Source of the DNA: Hymenolepis diminuta
Lineage: Eukaryota > Platyhelminthes > Cestoda > Cyclophyllidea > Hymenolepididae
Assembly: GCA_900708905.1 (NCBI GenBank)
Contig: CAADRB010000010.1
Span: 4,256,871-4,320,870, forward strand
Direction of reading: 5' to 3'
DNA length: 64,000 nt
The notes under the pieces are model-generated. The model made no database searches, was not told the DNA's origin, and was given only the letters and a program-made list of their open reading frames with translations. Below are positions 1 to 14,654 of this stretch, piece by piece (position 1 is the stretch's first letter; each line of letters opens with the position of its first letter). The translations under genes and the position numbers were made by a program.

Positions 1-3000
1 GGGAGGAGGTCGAAATGGAGTATATAAAGTGATTTGATTCCTGGAATCTCGACCAATATATTTAAGTGAAGTGTTGATCATACCACCTAGTTCTATTACC
101 GAACATGAACATTTAAATGAGACTAGCAAAAGTACTCCGAACATAACATAAATTTACTTAAATTTCAAACATAATTGTATTCATAGTCTCAGTAGTGCCA
201 TGATAATTTACTATGAAAATTACGGATTAATTGAATTGTCGTCCGACTTATACTGATTTAATTGAATGAATATTAAGATCTTTTTCTTCAAACCTGGAGG
301 AACGGTACTGTGTTAATTTTAAAATGCACATGTTGTAATACTTGTATCCAAGCCTGATATTCGTTTAGAAATGTTGTATTTCCGTGTATTCCTCCGCAAA
401 ATAAATGGACATTTCGAAATATGCAAGAGAACTCTGGTCAGTAAGTCACACACGATAACTGCTATTTTCTCCAAATAATAATTGTTACTACTTGTTCAAC
501 TATGGCGTCTTTCTGACATGCCTATCGTTTTATAGAAAAGGATGGTTATGTTAAGAGATTACCAAAAGTCTTGCTATCCAGAATAATATCAAATTATTAT
601 AAGGAAGGTAAGTGGAAAGTATTAGTGCCTTTAAGGACTCTTCTGGCTAGGTTATTGATATAATGAGAGAAAACGAAGACGGGAGAACTTGAAGTTTTCA
701 TTCCATTTGATTTACTGCCCTTCTGATAATAAAATTTGTCTTTCGGTTTTGATCAATTTGAAAGGGAAAATTACAGCTGAATTAGAGATTTTATATGCAA
801 ATGCGACATTTTGGAAATTCCAGCTATGACGCTAATTAAAAAATCGAAATTCACATCATCCATAACAAGGTTTAATAACAGCTGTGACTTGATTAATCGA
901 TTTTCGGTATAATGATAATTCGTCGTCTTTAAAATTACCTTAAAATGAAATTTAAAGTTGCTCGAATAGGAAGTAATACGTCCTTAAATGATGTAAATAA
1001 AATGACCAATTACTTTCAGATATGTCCTAAAGGAGAAGCTAAGGCCGGTTTATTATATTTTTTAAAGATTTATGGCTGCTTTCTTTTAATACAATAAATA
1101 TGGGAGAATTATAGCTTTCCCATAAGAATAATTTCTAGCCAACCTATTTAAGCCGAAAGATATGATTGTTTTCAAAGAAGAAATTTTAAATTATTGCTAC
1201 CCTGTAGACTAAATCAGGCAAATTAACTGTTCCCACAAATTTGTTCTTCTCCATGTCCAGAAACTTTTACTTGGTGATTCAGTTATGAAAATAGTCGAAA
1301 GAGCCGGTGTTGGGGCTTTAAATTACAATGAATCTTTGGACAGGACGTTTTTATTCAATTCTTTTTCATTTAGGCGGGATTTTTAGCATAATCTAGATTT
1401 AAATTAATCTCCACTAAATCAAATACAGTTGATAGGGGATTACCTATTAAATAAACAGATCTACGTATGAAAATAATTCTGTTTGAAGAGATAAAACATC
1501 AAAAATATCACGAAGTACTCCAAGCCAGTTAATATAACCTTGATATTAGGGCCTTTTGCAGAATACACGTAAAAATCGATAAAAGCTTAGTCATAAACAA
1601 AAAACTAATAACAACATTTTAGTTTATGAGCTTCGTTCACTTGTGTAAAAGTGAACTACAATACGGACAGATAATTAAATCCTTCTGGAATTGTAAATCG
1701 GCCAGTGAATAAAAATTTCCAGAAATTAAGTTAATTTCGCGTCGGAAACAGCAATTCTAAGCACGAATTTTCAAATTCATAAGCGCGACATTGATGAATG
1801 TTAAAAATTAGGAGATAATTCAGACTACATACAAGAAGAAGAAAATTTTGCATGTTATTTTAAAACGAGAAAAAATATAACTTAGAGGAAGAGAAGAGAA
1901 CACGTTGGAATGATGAATTTAGGCGAAAAATTAAAGGTAAATTTGTAACGAATTGGATTTCTTATTTTCATACAAAATATTTCTGACTGCAAAAGTGAAT
2001 TTAATAGTTTTGTTGCATACGTCACATCCCATAGCAATGACAGTTATGCTAGAACGAATAAGAAAAAAATAGTCTCTGTAAGACATTAAAATGCCTTTTC
2101 TACATATTTTCAAAACTTACAAAACACTATTTGTGGAATTCTAAAAGAATACGTTTACCTAGCTTTCGTTTCAACCTAATGCTGAAATTCTATCTATTAG
2201 GTTATCGGTATTTGGAGTGATTAACATAGCTACTACCTGGATCAATTAGTAAAGATATAGTTTGATGAAAAAATAAACTGTAAGCAATTAATGTTAGGAA
2301 ATAGAAGGAAAGCGCAATTACTTATGAGACAAAATGCTATTCAACTTTTGAATTTGATATTAAATGAAGTTAAACAAAATCTACAAGTTCTAGATATTAT
2401 CAGTTCAAAGTCTATGGAAAAATCAAAATAATTTAATGAAGAATAAAAAGAGGAAGTCATCTATTTCAATTTAATGGAAAAAAATATCATTTTTAGAAAG
2501 ATTGAATTTACTTTTCTGTTTTTTAAATCTATGTATCCATTACTAATCAATTGGGAATGCACTGGCAAAAGTGAAAGGAAAGAGTGAAAATTACGGTGAA
2601 GAAGGGTAAATAACTTGAGTTAGCAATAGCCATGAAATTACCTTATTATTATGCGATGCAATAAAAAGCTATTGAACTTTCGGGAAAAGTTTATTTAGAA
2701 GAACCACGATCAAGAATCAGTAAAGGAGGCATCTTTTTTGGAAACTTACCAACGAAATTTCTTTCCATTCCACGAAAACTTACTGTTGGAAAATGTCTTA
2801 GTCGATAGTGACTAAAACGACTTCTAAACAGTTTTAGACCCAGAATCTGGGAAGATATTGTTATAACTTTCCCTCATTATTGAAAAAATAATTTTTAAAA
2901 AATGCTAAGTAGATAACTGTCTAACAAACTCAGTGATTTCTCATCTGAATGCTTCAATTGCGATAAATTGATCTCCCTAATACTTGATGAATTAAGTAAA

Positions 3001-6000
3001 GTAACAAGTATCATCTAAAAATTGATTGTACAATTTAAACCGCGGTTGGGAAAGGCTGGAGCTAGGAGGTACCAAGATGAGATGGGAAAATTCTAAAACT
3101 AATGCTCGTCCCAGTTTCACTATTATGAGACAGAAAGGAGACAGAGAGAAAGAGAGGGAGGAAATGGAGAAAAGGCGCTTGCCTTCTATCTGGTAAACGG
3201 AAAATCAGAACGAGATACCGGAGGAATGTTTTACAACTGGTTATTAGATAACGGAGAAAAATCGTTAAATAGCTTAAAGGTCGAAGGATGGTTCATGCTC
3301 CGAGTGAGCCGAAGAGGGTGGAAAACTGGGTTAAATCAATACGGAACCATCGCTAAATCCCAAGTTCGCTACACTATTTCTGAAATAGATGCATAATTCT
3401 AATGGACACACATCGTTTCAAATTTCTGTTCATAAGGTATATTTAAGCTCACTCAACTGCATATGCAGGGTGGCAGAGCAAACTCTCTGCACGATCAGAC
3501 AATAATATTGTAAGAAGACAAATCGTATCCAAGTATTTTAAATGATTACTTCATTCTTTATTCATTCGAGATTTACTTTTCCACTTTAAATTTCGTACTA
3601 TTTAATACCTATATCACTTTTAGACAAATAACTGAGAAACACTTTATGACATGCGGTGACTTAGTGAAAAATTTCTACTAGTAAGAGTTATTCCCCTTTT
3701 CCTAAGGCAAAGCAATCGGTCCTCAGTTATCACTATTTAGACGTCTGTGTTAAGCACGGGATACTTGTAGCCTTTAAGAAATTGTATGAAAAAGTTATTT
3801 TCGTAAACATTCGGCTTTGTAAATATTCAGCATATGGGATTTACAGATATATTTTGCCTGTGTAGATGATGGAATAAAAATACAGAAACCACTTGCGAGG
3901 TGAAACGCTTTTTTAAGAGTGCTTATTTATGAAAGGCAGGAAATAAAGAGTCTAATAATTTTCATGTTCATTTAGTGGAAGAATTTCTAAGCCTGAGGAA
4001 TTCGTAGAGCATGTCTAATTGAATAACTCATGTTTAACCACTCTAATTGTTGGCTATTTGTCAGAGTGTCACTCCGCTAACCGAAGGAGAAACGGACTTT
4101 AATCTTTTACGTAATCGCCAACCCCTATACCATAGATGAATTTAAAGGAACCAAATTCGCTAAATTCCTTTGATATTTCTTTGATGTTGATTAATTACTA
4201 TGTGTTGATCGTACAGTGCGTAAAAATCTGAGTGAATGAGTCGTAGAAAAATTACGACTACGTAATTTAAATTCTATTCCCTTTTTAATTAATTTAATAA
4301 GCATTTGAAATGCTATTCTTTGATCTTAATTAACTTGAAAGAAATTCGGTTAAATAAAGATTTGGATAGTTGTTAAAGATATTCCTAAATGATCGACAAA
4401 AGAATATTCGAACAGAGCAAAACGCTACTAATAAAAGCGAGCTAAATCAGTTCAAGTTTAAACGAATCTTAGAGAATGAGGACATAGGGACATGCCATTT
4501 TAAATATAGGTGAGAAAGGTATGGAAAAGTAGACAGTCTAAGAGAATGCTCTTTTAAATATATTGGAAGAAAGCTGATTGTATAAGTTAGACAGGTAGTT
4601 TTATAATAACATAGATTCTACTCCTTATCTTCATTCCTGAACGACAAAAACACTTTGTGTCAAAGTATTTATTTGAAAGATAGATTTTGATATTTAGACA
4701 CAATTTAGGTATGATTTTAATATTAAACTTTAACAGACTGCTTTTTTTAAAAATCTGCCGCAGGTCCGACTACATTTAGAATTTTCTGGCAGATGAAAAC
4801 CTCGTGATATCATATTTCCCCAAGGACGAGATACAAAACCGACTAAAACTAAACCTTGATGCTTTAGTGTCGGTTTTATCGCATGAAATGCATAATGTAC
4901 CGCTCGTCAGCAAAAGGTGATAATGTCTTGTACATGTTACATGAAATGTTAAATAGAAATGTGTTCCGCACTAAGTCTTTAATTATCTGAGCAGCGATAA
5001 ACCAGAAAAGTACACGATTTAATTTTTTCGAGCTATTTTCTCTCAAGTAAAATTTCAAAGCTAAAACCTTCTAGTGACTAGTGTTGTGAAAGCTTAAGTA
5101 TTATGACCCCTCAAATTAGATATGTGGATTTGACCAATAAACCTCGTTAGTGGTCTTTCCTTTGTCGATGTAACTTTTGCTGATCGGTAACCGACAATTT
5201 CGGCTTCTTCATAAACTATTTTTCATTCTTTTTCCTATCAAGGTAGATAAAAGGCTAGCAAAAATCCGAAATAGATCTAAATACACTTTAGATCTAAATC
5301 ACATATTTAAATTAAGGTAATTTAGTTTTACATATTTAATAGAATATTCCAAGTATTACTTTATTGAACATTAAGAAGTGTTGATTTATTATGTACTTTT
5401 CAGTCATTTAGTTAACTAGCTTCATTCAATTTACTAGTAATTTTAGCACCTGAGGAATAAAATACAAATCCGAAAATGTTGCAATTATTTATTTCGATAC
5501 AATGATAGGGTTTGTCAAAGGGCTTTGACAGTGACCACTTCAGGCCCCTTTATGAGACACAAAAAATAAAGCGAGCAGGAAAATTTGAAATATGAGAAGA
5601 ACGAGGTGATGAGATAACGAACTCATCAGTGGATGTAAGATTTACGATTGTTATTACTTTATAGCTTTAATAGCACTCTAAATAACTGTTCCATTTCAGA
5701 AGGAAATTAATACAAAAATACATATTATTTTTATTTCGTTTTTAATAGCCTAGTCTTTTCCACGAAAATTTTTTTTCCGCGATATTTTATTTGAGAATGT
5801 AATTATATGCAAATTCAAATGCGATTTAAAGATAAGAGTGTGCAGGGAGTTTTGGGATAATTCCTCAAGTATGATGGCGAAAATTTCCCCTAAAATGAAA
5901 TAGAACGACCTTGAGCATATCCGATAACCTTGAAAATTTGGCCAATGAGACTGGTAACTTAAGGTCTAATGGCCATTTTTGGAAGAGTAAATTTCATTTT

Positions 6001-7960
6001 CTGAAAATTAAAAGGAATATGGTTAATAAGGCAAACTTCAGATATACGTTTTCTTCATACCTTAGTAAAAAGTAATGCTAAACAATTGTGCAGGTAAATT
6101 CAAATTTAGATCAAAGCTGATATTCCAGTTTAGTTAATCTAAACTGATTTGTTGCTCTATTGAATCAAATATGCATTTCATTATTTTGTATGTATTACCC
6201 TGGTTTCAAAAAATAGTTTTGTCTTGACATTCTAAAAGATGAGATTGTTGGTTAGAAATTGAATTTTGTTTTAATGGTCGATCTGTAGATTATACCGGAG
6301 ATTTTACTTCCTACAATTACTTACTGGGAATCTTAATTTGAAGTGACTTTGATTTTCCGCTGATTTATTAAATTTCCAAATGAATTAATAATATCCTTTT
6401 AATTATGAATTGTCATAAGTTATTCTAGTCAAAATACTACGATTTGAATTAAAAGGAGGTATGTAAATCAACACAGTTTATCATTAGGTCTCAATTAATG
6501 CATTCATGTTCTATTTTAATTATCGTAGACCTAGATTAAGATTAACTGTCAAGACCTTCAACAATATCCACATATTTCTAGAATCAGGTTGCAGTATAAC
6601 TTTTCGGAGTTTGGTCTCTGCCTACTCCCCCAGCACTCTATATTGCCATTTTCATCAATACGGAATGTGAGTAAAATTTTTTGAAATAATACAAAATGTT
6701 GAAAGGCTTAATTCGTTCAGTCATATTTCCGTTTAACTTTATGAAAGTCTCTTACGACAACTGGGCCCTCTAATAAGATTTTCTATCACAAAATGTAAGT
6801 TTCTGTTGACTAAAAGAATTATTAAAATATTTTTTGTCAAGAATTCACTGAAATTGGATTTTACGAAATTAAAGTCTTACCAATGCCCCATCATATTCAT
6901 GCAAAATATTCATAAAGATTCCAAATTAAAACTGATTCAGCGTACTTAGTGCCTCTGAAGGCCAGAAAAGATTAGCTAATATCATTGATTTAAGTGTAAG
7001 ATAGGCGGGGCTCAAAGGCATTAAAGACCACTCATTCCAATTAAAAGGTTTAAAGATGCATCCATTTGTCTCTGAAGTACACCACAAGCAATTCCTTTGA
7101 GTATATAGTGAATAGAAAATGAGCGAGATAAAGAAAATATATTATTAAGCTCAGTATTTAAACTTGGACATCAGTCGATTTCGAAGAAAGTAAAAGCCTT
7201 TAAGAAATTAAGTACTGAGTGCTACAAATCAAAACTTTTGTTATTTTGTATATTTTTCACTTTGTGTTCAATTGTATTTTTACTTCTATCAAATTTACTG
7301 CCATGCAGTTGCTTTGGAGTTTAATAATGTCCCAATGTGGGCAGAAATCGCACTGGATACCGATGATATATCATTATGATGGAATGGCAACCGTAAATAG
7401 GAATTATTCAGCTGTAAATAAATTACGAATTTCGGGGGGAGATAAGTGAAATTCACAAGACCGAAATAGCGATCACATTAAAATAAGATTAACCGCACTT
7501 CGATAACTATATCGGTACCCTACGCCCCTGATCCAATAGCACTATCATTTAAAATACCTATCGAATTCACAGAAAAGGTTACATTAAATTGCAACGTAAT
7601 ATAATGCAAGTAATAATTTATTGACGTGGTATCAAATCAACGTTCAATGGTATTCTAGGAGATAATAAAATGGAGATGCAACATTTAATAAACACCCCAC
7701 AACTATTAGACACCAAGGTCAATTTTGTTTCATTGAGTAGGTAATGAGTTTAACTTCGTCAATCATTTTACTGTAGTGAAATTTATGGATGATGACTTTA
7801 GCTAACATTCTGATTGATCGGATGCAACACAATGCATCATAAATATTTTATTACTTGGTTGTTATTATATCAATTGACTAGTATTATTAATGGAACTCGG
7901 GGTCTTGCAGAAATCGAAAGATCATAAAAGGAGATGTGGGGATTTAAACAATTTCAAAAA
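1..7960. other. AT-rich intergenic DNA, no gene seen
   Basis: The longest open frames are about 60-76 codons, without family resemblance, codon bias or splice context. A purine-rich tract lies at about 3133-3175 and an imperfect hairpin at 4835-4877. Nothing else recognised. Confidence 0.7.
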
Positions 7961-8098
7961 CCAAGCCCATTAAGGAATTATTAATAAGGCTTGACTTGGG
8001 TAGAAGGAGGGTATCCTGAGAACACTCTGGATGTACACCAATTAGCATTGATCTCGTGACCTCTGATTTGGTGGATATGTAAGGTGACCACTGAGATG
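7961..8098 (-). mobile_element. SINE copy, internally deleted
   Basis: Same family as 14438-14654. The minus strand reads CTCAGTGGTCACC, then GAGGTCACGAGATCAATGC (B-box-like), a shortened body, ACCCTCCTTCTACCCAAGTC and AATGGGCTTGG. About 75 bases of the body are missing relative to the long copy. Confidence 0.65.
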
Positions 8099-11000
8099 CG
8101 TCATTCAGTTTATACGTGGAACAATAAGATTGAGGAAGTAGCATTCAAGAGTCTTTTGTCACTCTGATATTGGCCAGTATTAAAGGAAGAACCGATCAAG
8201 TTTGTCTTTCTAGTCTCTGAAAGTATATATTGAATGTTCAAACGTATGGCCTCTGTCTTTCTCTTTGACCACTATGCCAATAGTACCAAATATAAGGAAC
8301 GCAGAATATTCAGTGTAGCTACCATTGACCCCCTCCCTCCACCCCATTTTTGGAATATCTTTTCATGAATATTTGCAACAAAATAGTTTAAATTTATTTC
8401 CATAGTGCACAGTGACTTCATGCATGATCAAATTTTTAGGTGGCTTAAAGGTAACCATTTTGTTCGGGTAGTAGAATGTTTGGTCTTTCTCATTCAGAGA
8501 TAAATGATTGCAAAGCTATTTCCAGATCAGAGGATTCCAATGGGATGGCTTTTAAACCGGGCGCCCTGAAGTACGTTTAATCTAGTTGTGGATAAAACTG
8601 TGGATTTCAATAACTCAAAATAATTTCCTCTTTTGAAAATAATACTGGGAAGCTAAACCATAGATAAATTTAAAATTTCTTGTTTTTTTAAGAAACGAAA
8701 ACATTAAGTCTTAAAAGAACTTAAATATTTAAAATGTAAAACAAACACGATTTAAAGCAATTTACCATATGCACAGTCAAAATTTGACTAAACTGGTCCA
8801 ACAAATTAATTACTTTTTATGAAATTAACTCAAAGTGTGCGATTTTTTTATTTTTATTTATTTGTTTTTATTTATAATAAGATAATTGATTAGTTTTATA
8901 TAATTTTACCGGTCTTTATATTTTTCGTTTTAATTGGTGACATCCAGTTCAAAGCATGGACTTTAGCCTAAATATTGCATTTTTATCGTAACGGACGGTT
9001 AATTTTGAATAATTTGCTTCCTCGACTTTCCAAATAGGAATGAAATTTAGACGTTCGCAAAGGGAGATAAAGGAGGGAGGTGAGTGGGAGGGAGAAAATG
9101 GCTGAGGAATCATGAAATAAATTAGTCATTTTCTCGAAATATGTCCGCGCGCAATAGAGGTGTGCGTGTGTGGTCCACCGAAGAGGTAGGAGCGCACTTT
9201 TTCATTTACAAAATACTTCAAATTTGCTCCTGTAACAACTCCATTATGCTCTTTTCCTAATTTCACTCCCAAATTGAAAGGAGAGCAAAATAATTTGCTC
9301 ATACCTAGACATACATTAACTTCCTCTTTTACAACACATCTTTATATATTGGCTTGTGTAAGATCAGCAGATTCTTGTTATTTGATATTTATTAAAGAAT
9401 CTAATCTTTCAGATGATTTAGTAACTTTATACAAATTTCATTTTATGAGTTTATACTGTTAAAAAGTAGTCTGAAACAATTTTAATTTAATATGATTTAA
9501 TAATGCAACGCAATATGGTTATTTTTAAAAATTTACAAGACTTTGTCAACACTTTTTAATGTTTTGTCAATAAAAGCACTAAATAGCTACTTAACCAGAA
9601 CGAAGAAATATTTTACGAAATTTTGGAGAAAACAAGGCCACTTCTGTCATCTCATTTTACTTATTGTAAATTAGAGGTTAAAAAGTCAATTAAACATGAT
9701 GTCTCTGAATTAGTTTTCTTCAAACTTTCGTATTCTCCCTTACTGATCCACAAGTCGAATGCTCTACTTAAAACATCCGATATTAATGATGATAAATTCT
9801 TTTTAATTTAAAACTGAGCTGTTTTAAATTAAACAAATTTTAAATTCCTGAGCATTTTAAAATAGAAAAGAAAATCCTGCCAAACTTTATGTCATAGTAC
9901 AAAAATGGGAAGGAAACCCGCTAAAATGTTTAATTTTCAATCATTATTTCCTACATTTAGAATGGGCCTTTTCACGAAAATGCATTTGCAGTCTTGTTTA
10001 GAATAAAGAACAAATTGCTCTATTTTAAATTAAAGTTTCCTTCTTTTACATTTTACTTTTTATTCATTTTATTCAACGATCAATATTTCCATCATATTTT
10101 TCACTTACCAATTAAGAAAAAAATAACTTAATTTTCTTTCATTTATATGGAGAAGTGTAAATACAGTTCTCAGTAGTGGAAAAATTGTTAGAAAATTTTC
10201 ATTCTTTTGAGAGAAAATTATAGACATCAAAAGATAAAAATATTAATGCAAGATTTTAAGAATCACGGTTAAATTTTCTAAATTTTAGTCAATGCGCCGT
10301 AGATATCAAAAGTCAGTCGACACTAAAATAGCCTCTTAAGGAAGTACATTTAAGATAATGGAATTTGAAGCTATTTTATTAGAAAGATTTAACACAGTAC
10401 TTTAAAAGAAATATATATGTTCTTTTGAAGACTGTAATAGATGGAAATACATTTCTATCGTGGAAAAAGCAGAAACTGCCAAGTTTTCAAACAAACAAAG
10501 TAGAAAATGCATTTTTGAAGAGAATTCTAGTATTATTTTATACAAAATCAATTTTTTAGGATGTTGTAGTGGAAAATTTATTTTTTTTTAACTTCAATTA
10601 TAATTTAACAGAAAAATTTTAATCCTCAATTAGTCACTAATTTAACGAAAAGAGATACTTCTTAAATTTATCAGCGCAATTTTTTAATTGGATGAATTAG
10701 ATGAAAGTACTCAGTATGCTTCAGTAAGCCAAGACAAATTCACTCAAAACTCATCAAAAATAAGGGAAAACACGCTATAATCTAAATAAGCAATTATAAA
10801 GCAGAGTGGAAGATGGTATAAACAGATAACCACATATTCGAAGTATGAAAGGTAATCAGAATCTAGTGGTGAACATTTGGCGACTGGATTGACCATTTGA
10901 ACTGGCTAATGCGTAATAAACAAAAATTGTAATGAGTTTTACTTTCCGATGTTATCTTTATCTAATGGATGAGATATGATCAACCATTTCTAATTGATCA

Positions 11001-14000
11001 CATATTGAGATTTTATCTAAAATAGTAAAACTGCTCTCCAGAAAGTCTTATTTTATTGGTGTATTGACAGGAGGAAAGCTCTAGTCATTTGCATAACTAT
11101 AAAATATATTTTATGAAATAAACCCATTATAGGAAGTGTTTAGAAATATCCAATTGCAGAATTTTGAAATTAAGTATTTCAGCAGGCAAGATTGTGATTA
11201 CACTACTTTAATTATCACGAACCGCAATGAATTATTTGAAGTTCGAGTTAATTAACCGGTCTTTGGGGCGATAGAGTTAGAGAGATGGAAGAGAAGAAAT
11301 ATCCATATGGAACACATATTTATGTATAAACGATGACTCGTTGCAGCGAATAGGGAGTAATAGGCTCTGTCATTCCTTTTTTAAAGCTAACTATATTTAC
11401 GCACACAGGGCATGAGTCGACTCCCATTCATAAAACAATTAACATATAGTATATTAATTGAGAGTCATTTGGATTCCTTAAGTCCCTTAGAGAGAATTCA
11501 AGCAAGGCCGGTTGACAGCTATTGTATATAATGGGATGTAGACAAGTATCTTCCCGCTATCTCGGCCATTAAATCTCTGGAATAAAGGCAAAAAGGCCCT
11601 CATTGTAACAAAAGCCATATGAAAATTCTCGTTCCAATACTGAAATCGGTAAGTTTGTCTTTCCTTTCACCCTCTCGGTAAAAATTTTATTGACGGCTAT
11701 TTACTCATGTCCAAATCATATCTTAGATACGATCTTTCGTTTCAGTGGGCTCCAAGTAATATGATAAATTAATCATCAATACGTTTTCATTATGATATAT
11801 TAATCTACGGAACATATGGAATGCATTTATGGATTTTTCCTTCGTGAACAATGATGTTGATATCTAAAATTAAAAAGATCTCAGATACGGAAACTTCAGA
11901 AACATGTTAGGTACTATGAGCTGAGCCATAAGAATTTTCATATTTCAAACAAAACAGATACATTTGTAAAAACTGTTGTTCTTATGCATAAATAATAAAT
12001 GCTTGATTCGAACCATACTTAACAGAAATGAGTCTTCAGTGTTTATTTTAGAATCTTTCTATTAGTTAAATATCACTAGTTAGTTTCGACTTCCTTTCAA
12101 TGAAATAAAAGCAAACAGCTGCAAGATCTGACGTGAATTAATAGCGTAAAAATGGAACTGAAATCCAATCATTGGAGCGACAGCAAGATGATTGAAAATT
12201 ATTTCCCACAATGATCTTAATGTGCTTGAATGCTCCAAAAACGCGCCAAGTTAAAGACAAACTTCGGAGCTCGGAAACTCATTGTTTGACTAAAAAGATG
12301 GTAAAATTTAGCAGCAGTATTTGCTCAGAGAGATGTGGAAACTATCAAAAACTGTCATGCAAAACTCAAAGTTAATAGCTACATATAATGCACTTTAGTG
12401 AACCCAAATTTAAAATACGGTCTCATACGTGTTCACATTTCTTATTTTTGAAAGAAATTAAAAGTGGTCAAATTCTGGTCAAAAGAAGGAATACGAATCG
12501 GCCCCTTGAAGTTGAAGATTAACTTATATTATTCTCCTCTTCAAAACTAATGCTTATGGAATAGAGAGATAACATGCAAAAATTATGCTCCTATCAAAAG
12601 GAGAGGTAAATGGGAGTTATGATATCGATTTTAGAGCACGAGTACTTTTAAACATTTTAATAGTAACACATGGGCTGAAAAGTCCCGGGCCTAACAAAGA
12701 AAACACAGTTTTTTGGTTCAAAATTAGCTTTATTCATCGACGTAATCTCCATCAGCCCATGTGTTATAATTATCTGGTTTTTCAAAGAGAGATATTTGCA
12801 AAGTTAAGATAGACTAGGTAGGAAACTGAACAAGTGGTTAAACCAAAGCCACAACACTAAATTTTTAAGTGAACTATTCATTAAATTAACTCTGAACAGC
12901 TCAACTATCAAAATTAGATGTCATCCACAATATTTCATCTTTAAAATTGATAAACGATTGCTTGAGTGCACTTCTTGCCTATATATGGTGGCATCTGGTC
13001 ATTAATTACTCAGTTATTATTTGAAAATATTACGGCAATTTGTTCAATTTTATCTTGGAAAGGGGATTTAAAACTCTACTTAGTTTGAAAATGAGGCGAT
13101 TGATTTAGTTCAGCTAGATTAAATAAATATTAATTTCGTATGATAAAATGCGCATTTATATTATCATATAATGCCTATATCAAATAGATGCAACTACTTT
13201 TGATCTTCATAAAATGGTCGTCATTTGCTTCAATTATCTACTTTATTTTATTATTAACCTACTTAGCTTGTTAAAACTTTTCTCTTAATTTTAACGAATT
13301 GTGAAGTGAATTTTCAAACCACTGTTAGGTGAATTTCGGTGGGTTGATTTATGGAAGCAAATGTTTACTCTTTCAGTAAAATGCTTTGAAAATTTGTACA
13401 AAAGGGGTATTTTGCAAGAAAGTTTAGTAAATATTGGAAAGTAGGAGAGTGAGTCACCACTGAAGTGTTCTCATTTACTGATTTATTAGAATAAATTTGT
13501 AAAAGTATTTAAAATGGTTGTGAAAGACCCACGTTTGTGCTATTAAAATTTGTCAGTGGTATTATATTTGGGCATTTTTGATTGCAAAGTTTTAGTTTCG
13601 TACTACAATTATCGTTAACGCTTTAATTTAAGCACTAAAGTAATACAATTTTTTACAATTTTCAATGTTGGGAAGCAACTGACATCGGAAAACAGTAAGT
13701 TTAAAGAATGGAAAATGGGACTGTATCAAATGCTTGTTTACACTGTTCAGCATGTATTGATCCATATTAGTTAATCAGGAAGGATAGGTATTGACGCCAC
13801 AATTCATTTCTTTCTTCCAATGGTTAAGAAGGCAAAAAACCTTAAGCCATAATCTGTAGTTTTCGGCTTTAGCATAGCAGCGGTGAGATAGATAAAAATG
13901 GTAAGTTAACAGAGCTCCGAAAGCTGTGTTTACTCAAGGTTAAATTCAAATGACCTTTCTAATGATTTATGGGTTTTAGACTTCCATTGAAGCTGTAAAA

Positions 14001-14437
14001 CCCTTTGCAAAGCATTCCAAACTTCAACTTTAAATTTCATAAGATTGAATCTAAGAGCGTAGAATGGCTTCGACTTATTATGGTTGATAATCCATTAACT
14101 GGTGGTAATTAGTAAATCAAACTGAGAGTTGCGAAGGCAGTTTATATGAACCCTTATTTATTTGTCATTTCGGTTAGTTAACTTCACAGACTCAATTTGA
14201 AATTCAATTAGATCCATAAATCTACGTAATATGGCCTCAAATTCTCCGTTCTTTTATAGTCGAAATGCAGTTATTAATTAATTCGTTTTCATCTATACTA
14301 TCTGTGATTTAAGCCGTAGCTCCCCTCTATAATTTCGCCATATTAAAGCTTATCTGATCCAAAATAACCTTTTGAGTTCCGTGTCCGATATCCTACTTGA
14401 ACAACGAGGAATATAGCCGCCAATCACAATAACAACT
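8099..14437. other. AT-rich intergenic DNA, no gene seen
   Basis: Short frames only. A G-rich tract at 9062-9093 and a few CpGs at 9145-9205 stand out slightly. One half of the exon-like duplicated block lies at 13670-13700. Confidence 0.7.
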
Positions 14438-14654
14438 CCCAAGCCCATTTAGGAAAGCTTTTTTTCAAATACTCAGCTTGGGTAGAGGGAGGTATCATGT
14501 AACCTCCCTAGCGAGAAACTCGGACTCAGCCGGCCTCTTTATTGGCCAGATCAGTGTGATTGGTCATTCCGCTCATTGGGTGTGCGCCGATGGATATTGA
14601 ACTCGTGACCTCTGATTTTTCACACGACCACGTCAACCACTGTACAACCAGTGC
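14438..14654 (-). mobile_element. tRNA-derived SINE, best-preserved copy
   Basis: On the minus strand it starts GCACTGGTTGTACAGTGG (A-box-like), then GAGGTCACGAGTTCAATATC (B-box-like), spaced as in a tRNA-derived promoter. A body follows containing ATCGGCGCACACCCAATGAG and CTCGCTAGGGAGGTTACATG, ending CTCTACCCAAGCTGAG and CCTAAATGGGCTTGGG. About 215 bases. The tRNA origin is inferred from box sequence and spacing; the parent tRNA is not identified. Confidence 0.7.

Noticed and set aside
9062..9093. G-rich tract as a G-quadruplex
   Set aside because: Loops of about 10 and 8 bases exceed the usual limit; weak compared with the motif at 36495.
12001..12016. GATTCGAACC resembling a tRNA T-arm
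   Set aside because: No matching acceptor, D or anticodon arms nearby on either strand.
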